A DNA stretch of 64,000 bases from Lingula anatina. Taxonomy: Eukaryota; Brachiopoda; Lingulata; Lingulida; Lingulidae. The stretch covers positions 755,532 to 819,531 of the forward strand of contig NW_019775602.1 of assembly GCF_001039355.2 (NCBI RefSeq), written 5' to 3'. How positions within the stretch are numbered: the stretch's first letter is position 1; every line of letters starts with the position of its first letter. Below the pieces are notes generated by a model. It was not told where the DNA came from. It was given only the letters and a program-made list of their open reading frames with translations, and did not search any database. This document shows positions 40,130-52,503 of this stretch, in pieces. Both the position numbers and the translations under genes were made by a program.

Positions 40130-43100
40130 CTACCTCCCGTCATTAGAGCCTGGTAATACTTTCACATTGTGGCAGTTGTTTTGTCTGTTGTTATTTCCCA
40201 TCTCTTTTTTCACCAACGTCTCTTCAAACTGTTCAAGCATTTCAATCAGCGCGCGTTTTTTGAAGCGCGAGGCTTCATGAATTACGTCTCTAAGAAATGT
40301 CAGTTTGAGGTCAAGGTTGCCTTGGATACAGCCGAGATGTTGAAACAATGGGGCATAATCTGGAAAAGAAGAGTTATTACAAGTGAATGAGCAGTGAATA
40401 AGCTGCAATCAGAATAACAATGCAGAAAAAAATTTAAATAGTTTTAAGTTCTGTTTAGGTGAACAAAACTTATTTCAAATGGGATTAAAACAACTTCAGA
40501 ATTCCCTCATGGGCTCCTGTTATCACACTATGGTTAAATGCAAAATACGTACTCGTAGCCATCATAATAATACAAACCAATTCACTGTGACAACAGCAAA
40601 TTATTTATAAAGAAATGTTATCAATTAATTTCTGATTAGTGCAAAAATTATCAAAAGCAAATACATTGTCCAACTTGAAATCTTACTTTTTCCAGGTTGT
40701 TTCACTTCCCGAACGACCAATCGTCGTAATTTTTTATTATGCGCTATCGCCTGAGCTTCTTGTTTCTGTTGCTGTAATTTTGACATGGGTGAAAGCCTCC
40801 CCCTAAGATTGTCCTCTTCTCCCTGCGATGTGTAACCATCTAATACTATGGTTGGGGGCGAGAGGGAATTGGTGTCACTGTTCACAGATTCTGTGTCTGA
40901 GGCATCAAAGTGATTGTTCATTTCTATTGGTTCAGGAGAGGCATTCTTGATCACATGGTTGTTGTCCTTGGCAATCAGATTGTTGTGATTTGTTTCTGAA
41001 AAAAAGACAAATACATCAGGAAAAAATCTAAAACCATTTTGTGAATTCATACTTTTATATATTTAGGAATGCCTTCAAATCGGCCAAGTTTTAGAAGACT
41101 TCTCCATGTACTGTGAATACAGCGCAGACTGATTCAGTAATCACAATACGCATCTTTCCAAAAACCAATAAAACACCTGCTTGCAAAAGACATAAATTTG
41201 CCGTACTTAAAAAAAGGAAATTTATTAAAAATAGTTAGAATTATAGGCCACTTGAATTCAGAATGTGAAAATGTCACAATTACCTTGTTCTTTGACTTTA
41301 GAATCGTCACATTTCTGGGCTTCCATTTGTTGCCCTATGGAGGGGGACCCTGGACGCCATTTTATATCTTTGGGGAGAGGACCTGGATATTGTACAAAAA
41401 TTTCACTTTACACACAGCTCTTTTTTCAAAATAATATGGCTAAATTCAAGATGCAAAATGTGAATATTAATGCATTTTCCTACACCCTTATTCACCTGTT
41501 AACCCAATATACCACAGCTGCAATCTTACAATTATTATCTTTCTCCTACAAAAGTTTGCACTGCATTCAAAAAACAATTTTAATCACTTATTTGTCAATA
41601 AGCTTTTAATACACACAGGTGTTATCAAATTTGACAGAAATGATGAGATGACCTGCATGGGTGACTTTAAAAGTATGTGCCACACAAGCAGTTAGAAAAT
41701 GTGTGATATAATACTCGTAACTCTCTAACCTAGAGACAAACAACACAATGTTAGCTTTACTTCAAAATAAAAGACAAATGACACAAATAAATCTTATCCA
41801 CAAAAATATTTAGAAATCTAATGGATGAACATAATCTATGTTTTGCTGCAGACATGAGAAACAAAAGGGATTAAATTCATTCTTATTTCTTTAACACATT
41901 TGTTCCACTCATATACTGCTACCTTACAGGTCCTTGGTGCTCTTTTTATCAATAAATTCCTTTTTCAAACATTCACTTAATTTTATTTTTCAATCAATAA
42001 AACAATGCTGTTACTATTTTCTTGGTAATGCAACAAAAATGTATAATTTCATGCAGCTGTAATTGGACAAATATAATGTCTAGGATGGATATGTCCAGAA
42101 CAGATATAACGTCTAGGACGGATATGTCCAGGACAGATATAATGTCCAGGACAGGTATATCTAGGACGGATATCATGTCCAGTATGGATACTCACCAGGT
42201 TTCCGTCTCTTAGGGCCTGGAGAACTGGGCGGAGATTCTAAGGAACGTTTCATTTTCTGCTGCCCTGGCATTGCCTCATCTGCTTCGTCTATCATTATAT
42301 TCTGTGGGAAGAACATATATAATGAATAAAATAAAAGAGGATAGATCTAACAGAATAGATACATATGGTCAAACCCCAAGTGACATTATAGCAGTGCTAC
42401 AGTTAATGGCTATAATATAATGTACTAAAATCTCTCACTCTCTGTATTCACCCCTCTCCCTCTCTCTGTATTTACCCCTATCCATAATCCTTCACCAGGA
42501 GTTTCCCCAGGATCTGGAGTACAGGAAGTCCAAAATGTTGATCTGTATTTTGGCCATCAATTTACAGGTAATCTAACTACAAATGTATCATCACCCTCTA
42601 AAAAATTCATGTCCAGCTGTATTTGAAAATATAGGCCAGAGGTCATCTAAATGACGGCTGGACAACTCACAGGGAAAACTCTCCACACTTACAAACACCA
42701 AGTGGCTGTGACATTTAAGTTAGCCAATTATCCACAAGTAAACCCTAGTTGTACTCACTTTATTAACTTTGAAGGGATTTCCAAACATATGTAACCTGAC
42801 AGGTTGTGTGTCAATCTCTCTCAGCGGCTGCGGGGCCTTCTTCAAATATTCCTGGTAGTTGCCCATCTCTTGGACTGGTATGCTGTGCATTTGATCTGGA
42901 AAAAGAACATGATGTTGACAAATACTGTTAATACAGGGTTCTACTGGAGGGGGGGGAGGGGGTGTAGTGATCACAGTTCAGGAGAAATAAAATCCTCAAT
43001 TCACAGTAAATAAAACTTCATTCATGTCTCACTGATAGAGCAAAGCGAAAACCCTGAAAATCAGGAATCACCAAATATAATGACTTCATTTCAAGAAGGG

Positions 43101-46100
43101 CGAAGAATACAAAGCTGCATTCACGAGTTACAAGGATGGGGATTCACTGATCATGTTAAGTAATATGAACATTTCATGCACCTAGCAAAATAAAAAAAAA
43201 TCAAAAATCTCTAACCACCAGTATAAGTAACAAAACATTTTTTAGGGCAAAGTATCGATTCTGCTGTTGGTACTTACCGTCATCCACGAGGCGGGTGCCT
43301 GTTGGGGAGGGCTGTAAATAATTGGCACGCATCCGGGATATTTGATCGAGAAGATCTGTCCTTGGTATATCAAAAGGATTCCTGAAATGTCATTTAATCT
43401 TTTAATAAATGTAAACTTTATATAAATACTGTGTCTGTGTACAAAAACTTATCAAATTCTCTGGCTGAAAACATACAACTGGTGTTGAATTAATAATAGA
43501 GAGCTTTCGCACCTGCACGTTTAGGCGAACGACTACGTTTAGGTCATCATAATTTGCTGTCTAGTGACGTGTACACATACGGTTAGAGAGAACATTATCC
43601 GCAGCTAGATTGCTACCCGTCAATGAAAAACGGTTTGACAAATCAGCATAATTTCATGAAATCAAGCCTTTCAAAGTTGACCGTTTCTCTACTAAAATCG
43701 TATTGGACATTTTATTTTTGCAACATATGTGAAACATTTTGTCTCTGTTATTTGTGTCTATGTTTTTGTTACTATTGAAATATAGGATATACCCGTAAAA
43801 AAGGCATTTTCCACTGACCACAAGGTAGTCAGAACTGACCTTCCGCACGCGTGACGGATTGTATTATAAGACTGTTAGGTCATCATTTTGTGAGCAGTTT
43901 TTACGAGTACACATGCCTTTATAAGTGGTCTATAGACTAGCCGTCTGCACTTGACGCGTAACAAGCAGGATATCCGTCAGGTAAGTGCCGTTTAGTAAGA
44001 CACTACTAGTAGCTCGATTTTCTCCATAGTTGACAGGAGACATATCTCCTAGACTTTTAATGCAAATTTTATGAAGCCTTCTTTCGAAAGTCACACGGCG
44101 TCCTGTTTTGTGTATTTGAATGAATCTGTACTCTGAAATTTTGGGATGAGAAATATTGATTAATATCAAAACTGATGCTGCATTAATTGGTGACACTGTT
44201 TTTTTTAGCTTAAAATTGCGACAACATGCCGCCAACTAAGAAACGCCGAACTGATTCATCAGCAGAATACGTCATGTAGTTACCTGAAAGACAAGTTAAA
44301 TTGGCCTTCGAGAAAGAACGCTTTGAATTAGAGAACAAAGAGCGAGAAAATAAAATTGAAAAAGACAAACACATGATGGAGATGGTTATATATATGTCTT
44401 TGGTTAAAAAGAAAAACTGAATTGACATACTATAGGCTCTTGCTGCCTACAACATACACATGGGATGAATCTTTGTTAAATCTTTGTTTTTCTTCAAGAT
44501 TTCATTTTAATAAAGTTTGCTTGCTGTATGAATTTTAGATTTTACTCTTTAATTTTTCATACGCACAATTTACACGTGTACAGTTCATGCTAAATAGTTC
44601 TCCAAGGTGGGAGGATCTAGTTGAAAGTACCGACTGGTCTGATTGCCATACACACAGGTATGGCAGTTAACCAGAAGACCACCTACCAAGTAGTACTTAG
44701 CTACAGGAGACAACAGAACTTTTAAATTCTTTCGAAAGTCCAGGAAGGCAAAGTTTCGCAATAAGTTTCCTAACTCCCACTCGACGCATTCCCGGACAGA
44801 TGACATTCTCCTATTGAATTCTTCTTCTTCGGCACTCAAATTTGCTCCTCTGAAGGGACTCAACAGATACCTTCTAATGGGGTAAGCCGGGTCACCATAA
44901 ATTGCGTACGGTAGACCATTCCTATCAGTAAGCTCTCTAGCTTCCTTTTGTTTCATCAGTCCACTCGAACGAAGCAGTGCACAATCATGTCTTCGCCCTT
45001 CTAGAGGACCATAAAGATGCGCAATCAACCCGCTAGGTATCACCACTGATTGAAATTTCAATGCGTGAATGCGCTTGTGTCCATTGTAACATACACGTTG
45101 ATGGCGTGTTGGCCTGCTTATAGGACGAACCGTGCCATCCACAAAACCTATGCAGTTCTGCAGCGGCGCACCCTTCTCATGTATTTTATCAGCATAAATT
45201 TGAAGTTGTGCAGGACCCAACCACGGATTATCCAGTGTATCCAAACGATGATGATGACTGTCATAGAGAGGACCAACAGTGTGATTGATGATCACGGATA
45301 AGGTCGATGCAGGTCAAAAAATCTTTCCAAATCACTCAGTCGATTTGGGTACGAAAATCTCTTTAAAACCATACATAAGGCATCAAGTCCGCTGCACCTG
45401 CATCTGTTACTTACAGCTATCATGTCAGGAAGTCCTAATAACGTTACCAAGCGATATATATCTTCCTTTTCAAAGCGAAAGTCGTTCAAACATTGATCGT
45501 TAGTAAGGGTACCCAAATTAAAACTTGGCCATTCAGGGTCATAGGTTATCAGTCTTTTCTGTGGTCTATCGCGAAGGAGGGCGTATATCGACTCCTCATC
45601 ATCGCCTTGAACTGCCATTTGCAGGAGGTCCATGCTGAGGCGTGTGTAGTTTTAGTAATAGATAGACCCCGAGTCAGCGAGGGTTATGTGGCATACACGA
45701 GTGCGTAGCACGAGTGGATGTCACACAACCCCCACTGACGAGGGGTCTATCTTATTTTGACCACGGTCCATAAACGGGTTATAACGCATTCATGCGAGAC
45801 GTGCGGTTATGCGAGTTACACCACGTCCGAGTCTTTTGTTCTTCACTTACACCGTGTGTGTTTACCCCTGTAATGTTTATCATGCCTATTCGTTCATCAC
45901 CCGCGTGCAGCAAAAATTACCTAACCTGTCCAATGGCGTATGACCTCATTTAACGTCTCTACTTATAGCACGGGAAACATGTAACAGCCTACTATACAAT
46001 TCGACTATCCGTAAAGGCTAACCGGGTCTTTCTGCGAAATCACGAAAAAATAAACGTTGGTCACTTTACTGTTATGGATAGCTAAATGTAGTTGGTCGCC

Positions 46101-49100
46101 TAAACGTGCAGTTGCGAAAGCTCTCTAATATTGATTATCAGACTGACAATATCAAATGAATAAATTAACAGCAAAATTAGGCTTTACTATGAGATTTTCT
46201 CATGCATACATGATATTTTATTTTCTTGACTAAATTTGTATCCGGGATTTTGGCACAAGAAAGTCAAAGTATAGAACAGTCTTGCTTCCTGCCCAGACTG
46301 GTTTCAATCTTTCCCCAAACATGGACGGCTCATTGTCACTATTTAGGCACAAGAGCTGTGGCTTTGGGGTTATTGGCAAATACTGTAAACAGACTTGTAG
46401 TTGAATTTTTTTTCTTAAACTGTTAATGATGTGAGAGAGTGAGAAAGAGAGACAGGTCATTAGACATGCACTTTGATGAGAGAAAAGAATAAATAAGAGG
46501 ATGAATTAATGGACACTTAATAAATGTGGCCATTTTTAAATACTGATTTACATATTTATCTATTAATTTTTTATTGATCATTTATCTATTATTTTTACAT
46601 GATATAATAGGTTTAATCTAAAGTATATAGAATTAAAGAAAAAGTCAAGCTTCCAGTTGAAAAAAATATATATTGCCTTTCATTCCAAGACCCTCTTTTT
46701 CTCAAAAACATTTTGAAAATGCAAATTTTTTATTCTATGTAAGAAGTAGAGCAGGCAGCCCAGCATACCTATACATCTGTGGTTTAATATCTCTGTCAGG
46801 AACACCCAGACTGAAGCCACTGTATTCACTGAGCTGTTCCTTCAGCACTGAGATAGAGCCCCCGTAATGTTGCATTAACTGCTGCAGGTCCTTCCGCTCT
46901 AAAAGTGACGTCTGGGACCTAGTGAGCAGGGCACAACAAATTCATTCCACCGATTAAAATGCAGAATCTAAATAATAATGAATAACAGTTTGGCCTGCGT
47001 ATTTGCGAATAATTGATTCAGAAGTTTGAGCATTTGCTTTCAACCTGGGACAATAATAGTAAAGAACAATGAAATACTTGATGAAATAATTTCCATCAAA
47101 TTTCAATTTTTGAAAAGAAAATTTAATTAACGTTTTCTATCATCATTTCCTCAATCAAATTTTAAAATTTACTGGCAATTACCCAGAATGCCGAACATCT
47201 AACAGTAAAAATGAAATCTACATCTAGTTTTAACCTTTGGCTGCAAGCATTCTTCTAATGAAATATTCTAAAATTAGCAACCATTTTTCTTAGCTCAACC
47301 CTCACCTTGACTGTACTTTGATTCCTTCATGTAGAGGTATTTTCTGTCCAACAGAGGCTACCAGACGGTCGTAATCCTGCTTGGCCTGGTTCTTCAGTTT
47401 CTTGAGGTAGGAAATAACGCTGTAGCTAAGACAGTTTTCCATGTTCTCTGGTACGAGGTTGGGAACACCCATACGACTAAGAGCTCTCCGCAGTGGCTAT
47501 AATATACAAATGAGGGCTGCTATTTTATCTCATTTTTTATTTTTTTGAGACAAGTGTTGACAAATAACTACTAATTTAGATGAAAAAAGTTTAGCCTAGA
47601 ATAAGGGATATATTTGATTGATTTAAATTTGCTATCATAAAGTTTGAACATTACTGAACACCCTAACCACATACAACTAAAACTTTTAAATAAAAATATA
47701 AAATTGTCGATTAACTGAGGTATTTCCAACTAATTTTATTGTAGTGTCAAAATAAATAACTGAAAAACTTCATGGCAATGTACAAGTTTCTAAAATAAAC
47801 AGACCTTATCTGAAAGTCGTTTCCTTGTAAAAAAAATAATAATCAAATCACTTTGTTTTTGCAAAGTTCTAAAAATAAATGACATAAGCTAGTAATGCAT
47901 TTCAGTTGCCACACAATGCCAGACTGTCTGGATTTACAGAGATTCTAATCAATCGGCAATACAGTTCCAAGAAAAGGCAAGAAATGATAATGGATTTGGC
48001 ACAAGAAAGTCTACTACAGATAAAATGTCTCTTGTTTCCTGGCTAGACATCACATAGTTATTAAATCTTTCCCCAAATTTAGACTGCCCATTTTTTAACT
48101 TCGGATACAGCTTTTACTGAAGAGAGGACAGCAGTTGAAAAGACAAGAGGGGGGTGGGGGTGGGGGGAGGGTAGGAAGTAAACATTCCCGAACACTCTGA
48201 AAATGCCACTACTTACCCCTGCATAGTACACTGGCATGGTTTTGAGATAGTTGTCGAACTGCTGCCGCCATCTTTGGTTAGGTTTCAGTTTGTGGACTTT
48301 GAATAGATCTTCTGCAGGAAAACATCACATAACAAGGATGTAAAAATACTAAAACCTTGCATACCAGGTAATATTAAAATTTCTCCGTCAACTTTGATAA
48401 AACTTACTCCACCACACTGAAAATTCACTGTTAAGAAAGAAGTACAGATTTTGAAATGTTATCTTTTCATTTTTTTAAACCAAACACTAAATTACCCTTT
48501 TTAACTGAAAGAAAAATTCTGTGGAATCCTTTCTAGATCAACTGCAGCGTAAACATGCATTTCCACAAATTAACATAATTCGTACTATCAACCTCTCTCT
48601 CTCTCTCACACTAACAGACATATGCATTATGCATGAAAGCACACAACAGCTGCTCACTTACCAAGTAGAGGCAGCAACACTGGGTAGTTGTATGGCATCA
48701 CTATCAGATTGACCATGGTGAGATTACTACTGGGCTTTAGATAGCCAAACGGATGACCAATGTCGCTGTATTTGGCACTATTGCTTACAAACACCTGCAA
48801 TTTATAACAGGGACAATAAGGACATTGAAGTGTCATTTTCAATGATTTATTCAGACAAAAAGAGACAAAAGTAAGTAAATCTACATTTAACTACAGGAGA
48901 AATGAGGGCATTGAAACATAATGGAATAACAACTATATAAAAACAAATTAAATCTTTTTTGTGCTGGTGACAGATTTTAGTATGTATTTTCAGTGGGGCA
49001 CACATTAATAAATTCATCTAGTAGTACCTTTTTTTAACTGTTATGATACTAGAGGAATGACAGACAGATCATTTAACAACACTATGTGTGTAGTTTATAA

Positions 49101-49819
49101 TGACTGATTTATTATAAATTATAATTATTCACATTTTTATTTTTTAAACATTAATATATCATTCATATTTTACCTGCCAGCAAGCATTTGGCTGTCTCCT
49201 CTCCAGGATGTACTGTGTCAGAGGGGACGGTTCCAACTCGTATTTATCAAAGGGGAAATTCTCGACAGCCATAGGATCACAGGGGGTACAGGAAAACTTC
49301 ACATTAGGGTGGGCTGACCGTGGGGTCTGAAACAAAAAAATTTTTAAAAACTTATATTTGGGAATAGTCAACATTTTTCATAGTTTCTTCAAACTAATGC
49401 TGAGTGGATGCAGCTCCTGTTAAAAGGTTTCCTTTATTTCAGTGTTCAGCAAGAATTTAGCTGGTGTTTGAAAAAACATCTTCAGTATCAATTTTGAGTG
49501 CATTACAAAACCAGTGCCATTTTTTTTTTGCTGAAAAAGTGGACTAATAAGCTAGAAATAACCAAACTTTCAAGGATCTTTTGAATGCCTGTCAGATTTC
49601 AACTGATTACACTTACCAAGGTGGGACTGTTCAGGTCCGGCCAAAAGTTCTCTGGAATGGGCCAATGACCAATCATATATCCTTTTTGTGCGGACCTGTG
49701 GACATAGATCAGCCTGCGGCAGTTCTGCCAGGCATTGTTAGCGTTGGTGGGGGTCTGGGAACGTCGCTTTTCTTCTGGTACTGGGTTGCGCACGTCAAGC
49801 ATATTGCTGTCCAGATTTT
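40130..49819 (-). CDS. INTS6: Integrator complex subunit 6, C-terminal 602 residues
   Basis: Exons on the minus strand: 49819-49617, 49326-49174, 48794-48662, 48311-48217, 47496-47306, 46918-46769, 43381-43278, 42895-42759, 42301-42196, 40995-40687, 40359-40130 (TAG). Phases match throughout. Matches to INTS6 include LIYVHRSAQKGYMIGHWPIP, FDKYELEPSPLTQYILERRQ, LIVMPYNYPVLLPLL, SYSVISYLKKL, QEMGNYQEYLKKAPQPLRE, FGNPFKVNK and the C-terminal helical domain FLRDVIHEASRFKKRALIEM. INTS6 is part of the phosphatase module of Integrator, which recruits PP2A and attenuates Pol II transcription and processes snRNA. The N-terminal VWA domain (about 260 residues) is not here; its exons should lie right of the gap at 49837. 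A Harbinger element occupies the intron 46769-43381. I saw no frame defect. Confidence 0.95.
40996..42195. other. INTS6: INTS6 intron
   Basis: 1.2 kb between exons 42301-42196 and 40995-40687. AT-rich, with the minisatellite at 42064-42186 abutting the donor, and no conserved exon. Confidence 0.7.
42064..42186. repeat. Minisatellite, unit about 17-18 bp
   Basis: Seven or so copies of a GATAT(A)ATGTC(C/T)AGGAC unit ending only 9 bp from the INTS6 splice donor at 42195. Open in both strands because the unit reads as DISVLDI-like or SRTDM-like peptides; not coding. Confidence 0.88.
44225..44420 (+). pseudogene. Interrupted coiled-coil ORF of the Harbinger element
   Basis: Plus strand ATG at 44226: PPTKKRRTDSSAEYVM, then a TAG stop, then a helical charged stretch (FEKERFELENKERENKI). 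Convergent to the transposase. PIF/Harbinger elements carry a second gene for a Myb/SANT-like DNA-binding partner; this could be the remnant of its nuclear-signal and coiled-coil parts, but no SANT domain is visible. It may also be a shortened second ORF. Confidence 0.4.
44585..45633 (-). pseudogene. HARBI1-like: HARBI1-like DDE transposase with one frameshift
   Basis: Two reading frames meet at about 45295: an N-terminal 110 residues (MDLLQMAVQG... to ...RPYP) and a C-terminal 236 residues. The catalytic DDE set looks intact: GFVDGTVRP (first Asp), YGDPAYPI (second Asp) and VRECVEWELGN (Glu). Total length about 348, the family norm. One base lost or gained at the junction separates the frames; no other stop. 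The single defect suggests recent decay, or a sequencing error in a homopolymer-free site. The element's transposase catalyses excision and integration as a nuclease. Confidence 0.9.
45661..45751. repeat. Long hairpin 28 bp upstream of the transposase start
   Basis: Arms GATAGACCCCGAGTCAGCGA and its imperfect complement bracket a second inner stem around CACGAGTGCGTAGCACGAGTG. Its place just 5' of the ATG suggests promoter or 5' UTR structure, or a small foldback nested in the Harbinger element. Confidence 0.75.
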
Positions 49820-49836
49820 CTACATGGAGAAAGAAA

Positions 49837-50027
49837 NNNNNNNNNNNNNNNNNNNNNNNNNNNNNNNNNNNNNNNNNNNNNNNNNNNNNNNNNNNNNNNN
49901 NNNNNNNNNNNNNNNNNNNNNNNNNNNNNNNNNNNNNNNNNNNNNNNNNNNNNNNNNNNNNNNNNNNNNNNNNNNNNNNNNNNNNNNNNNNNNNNNNNNN
50001 NNNNNNNNNNNNNNNNNNNNNNNNNNN
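49837..50027. other. Assembly gap (191 N)
   Basis: Begins 17 bp upstream of the INTS6 exon acceptor at 49819. One missing INTS6 exon may be partly inside it. Confidence 0.95.
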
Positions 50028-50063
50028 CTTGGGTACTCCATCCATCTGTTACCTCAGATACCC
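50028..50063 (-). CDS. INTS6: Possible partial INTS6 exon cut by the gap
   Basis: Next to the gap the minus strand reads an acceptor (ttttatatccacag) and then VSEVTDGVPK before the Ns. INTS6 has an EVTGG motif at the matching place ahead of the exon at 49819. Short, and no second landmark, so it could be chance. Confidence 0.3.
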
Positions 50064-50517
50064 CTGTGGATATAAAATGATTTATTCATAGAAGTAGAGA
50101 AAGTGTTTTACTTGGGAATGGGAGTTTCTTTGTGAAATCAACAATCTAGCATATAAACAGGCATGGAGGTCCTGCTCTGAAGGTATAAAATGTGCATTAT
50201 GACATCCATCTTGAAATAACATTTTATTTAATAATTCTTGAGAAAGTAGTTAGTTATTCATTTGAGGAAAAGGTGGGAAGAGGTTATGGTATAATGGTTT
50301 TCTTAATTATAATTATTTATCAATTTTACCTTTCTTAGGCAAGCTGTGAAAAGAAAGACCCTTGCATTTCTGTGAGGAGGCACTACATGAGACCACACAA
50401 CAAAAACTCTCTCCTGGCATCTTTGAAAAGAACAGAATTAAAATCACATTAAGTCCAGATAAAAAAAGTCACAGTAGTTGCTGTCTGTTATAAACAGTTG
50501 CATCTGCACTTAAAAAA

Positions 50518-51215
50518 CTACTTGCTTTCCTTTTTCAACTTTTTGTCCTTCAAATATGGCATGTCAATGATCTCAGAATCCTTCAGGCTGGAGGGGCACT
50601 TTACCTTTAAGAGCATAGAGCCACAACAGCTGCCAGTGGCATCAGGACTGGTTCCAAACTCTGGATACTCTGGATGAAGCACCAGACCACTATCCTGCAT
50701 GGTGAAATTGTTGTGCTGCAGAATCATCTGCTTGCTATACTCCTTGGCAACTGGTTCCTTCCTGATACCCCAGCCAGTCTGTACACTCTTAAATGGCATA
50801 TATTTGCCAGCGTATGTCTATTGCAAGGGACCTAGAGGGAGTGTCTGTGGTGGTGCATGTGGCCTCATATATTCTTGAGGCTGTGATGCAGCCAACCCTG
50901 TACTTACCCCACTTCGCAGACTTCACTTGCTCACGTGTTACGCTTACCACATATGATGCCTGTGATGGGGTCACATTAATGTCCACACTGTCTGCATGTG
51001 CCAGTATCTCCTGATATGAGGCATCCCTAAAACTGTCTTTTCTGACTGACTTAAGGTCAATTGGCCAATCACCTGCCAGTGACTTGGGTTGAAAATTGGC
51101 AGCAAAATCCTTTGACACAGACAGGGCAACAGCAATTCCTTTTTTCCACAGAACACTGTAGACTGCTTCAATCTCATGTTTTATGGGTGACTGAATATTA
51201 TCTGGTCCTTTATGG
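50518..51215 (-). pseudogene. YqaJ-type (viral recombinase/exonuclease family) ORF with a frameshift
   Basis: Minus strand, two frames meeting near 50800. The upstream part reads ...KSVRKDSFRDASYQEI and KWGKYRVGCITASRIYEA; the downstream part GWGIRKEPVAKEYSKQMI, LVLHPEYPEFGTSPDA and SMLLKVKCPSSLKDSE. This matches the YqaJ fold: an RxGxITAS helix, the E of KEP, the D of SPDA, then the EIK-like K(V)KCP motif. The E of the usual E-x-K pair is replaced (LLKVKC), so catalysis is probably lost. Such ORFs are multicopy in invertebrates, often with a SWIM zinc finger, and behave as mobile-element genes. No host function implied. Confidence 0.75.
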
Positions 51216-52503
51216 GATGGATGGGTGCTAAGCTATCCCTCCGCTTTTTATTTGCTGATTGAAAGTCCAGCTCTCAAATTCATTTGTATGGATGTTCCAA
51301 CTACAGGAAAAATATTTAAAAAAAAGAAGGCATCTATACATCGGAAAGACATTACCACAATTTCTTGTACTTGATAAACTCTTTATTCTGAATCTCATAT
51401 GGATCCTTTCCGATGTCACCAATTTTCTCCTCGTATCTCCATCTTATGTCTCCCTCCAACGCTTCTCTGTACAAGTCCTCCATAACATAGTTAACAACAA
51501 ATTAAACAAAAATAACGTTAAAAACAATATAAGTGGTTCTCTGACTCCTTTGTATGTGTTCATAAATATGGCAGCACTTTAACTGACGCTGGCTGCTACA
51601 CACAAATCGATGACATACAATGGCGTCAGCAAATTTGCTGCAAACCAAATAGTTTGCAAGAAACTGTTCGCAGGTTGACATTTGCGAGAAGTTTGCAAGA
51701 AACTTGGACAATGACTCACAGTTTGCATGATGTTTGCAAGAAACTTAGACAATATATTAATTACAGTTTGCGATATGTTTGCAAGAAACTTAGACATTAA
51801 CTTACAGTTTGCAAGAAGTTTGAAAAAAAAGTGTCCATTTGCTTACAGTTTACAAAAATTTTATTGAAATAGAAATTTACTTGTTTTTTGAAGTTAGCAA
51901 GATATAGGCATTTGAAAACTTCATATGGTTTTCATGGTTTAGGCAGATTTGGACCAATATTGAATTATGATGTAACCCACCAACTATCAATGAACATAAA
52001 AAATCATCACTACAGGGGATGACATTCCTGAGAAGTACTTCTTATAAAAAATAAACTCTTTAGCCCAGCAAGCAGTGTACACTGACAAGCATGAGAAGAT
52101 CACTTCATTGACTCCCAGTAATTGCATGGGCAGTGGCATACAGAAAAATGAGCAAAATACTAAGGCGCACTGTCAAGTAATGAGCAGGGTAAATTGGTTT
52201 GTCACCTGGGTCATCACAGGTATCTCCATTGAAATCATCATCCCCATCATCACTGTCACTACATTTGTATGTTTACCATCACAGTGCACTCCATTACTCA
52301 ACTCTTCTTTGAGAAGTTAGAACCACAGGTTTCTTTGCCATTGTCATTTTCACAAACTTCTATTAGTTGTGTTTTTGTGTCAGACATGTCACATATAGCT
52401 GTTGCTTCAATATTCTGTACATCCAACTCTTTGGTATTCTCAGGAAAAGGTCTTTTCTTTTGGGTCTCTCTTTTAAATTCCTACTTCCTAATTAGAGAAG
52501 CAT
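51216..52503. other. Region without recognised gene, minisatellite inside
   Basis: AT-rich, open only by chance. It holds the minisatellite at 51625-51860. A minus-strand stretch near 52310-52400 reads CDMSDTKTQLIEVCEND and then a stop; not recognised. Confidence 0.6.
51625..51860. repeat. Minisatellite of TTTGCAAGAAACTT units
   Basis: Four or more diverged copies, spaced about 60 bp, of an ACAGTTTGC-(N)-TTTGCAAGAAACTTAGACA unit. Open on the minus strand with KFLAN(F/I)SQ-like repeats, which are a by-product. Confidence 0.85.

Larger units (their letters stand above)
43499..46125. mobile_element. PIF/Harbinger DNA transposon
   Basis: 2627 bp between terminal inverted repeats GAGAGCTTTCGCA...TTTAG, about 44 bp with a few mismatches (43499-43542 and 46082-46125). 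TAATA flanks both sides (43494-43498 and 46126-46130). Harbinger elements normally duplicate 3 bp; the shared 5 bp also allows AAT with a one-base-longer terminal repeat. Contains a minus-strand HARBI1-like transposase with one frame break (45633-44585), a short interrupted ORF on the plus strand and a 91-bp hairpin upstream of the transposase ATG. Inserted in an INTS6 intron, opposite to no exon. Confidence 0.9.

Noticed and set aside
41994-42213. Open frames with DISVLDI or SRTDM repeats
   Set aside because: Translation of the minisatellite in an INTS6 intron.
49581-50091. Open frames across the second gap
   Set aside because: Mostly N. Only the minus-strand INTS6 exon 49819-49617 is real.
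51502-51797. Open frames with KFLANISQ repeats
   Set aside because: Translation of the minisatellite at 51625-51860.
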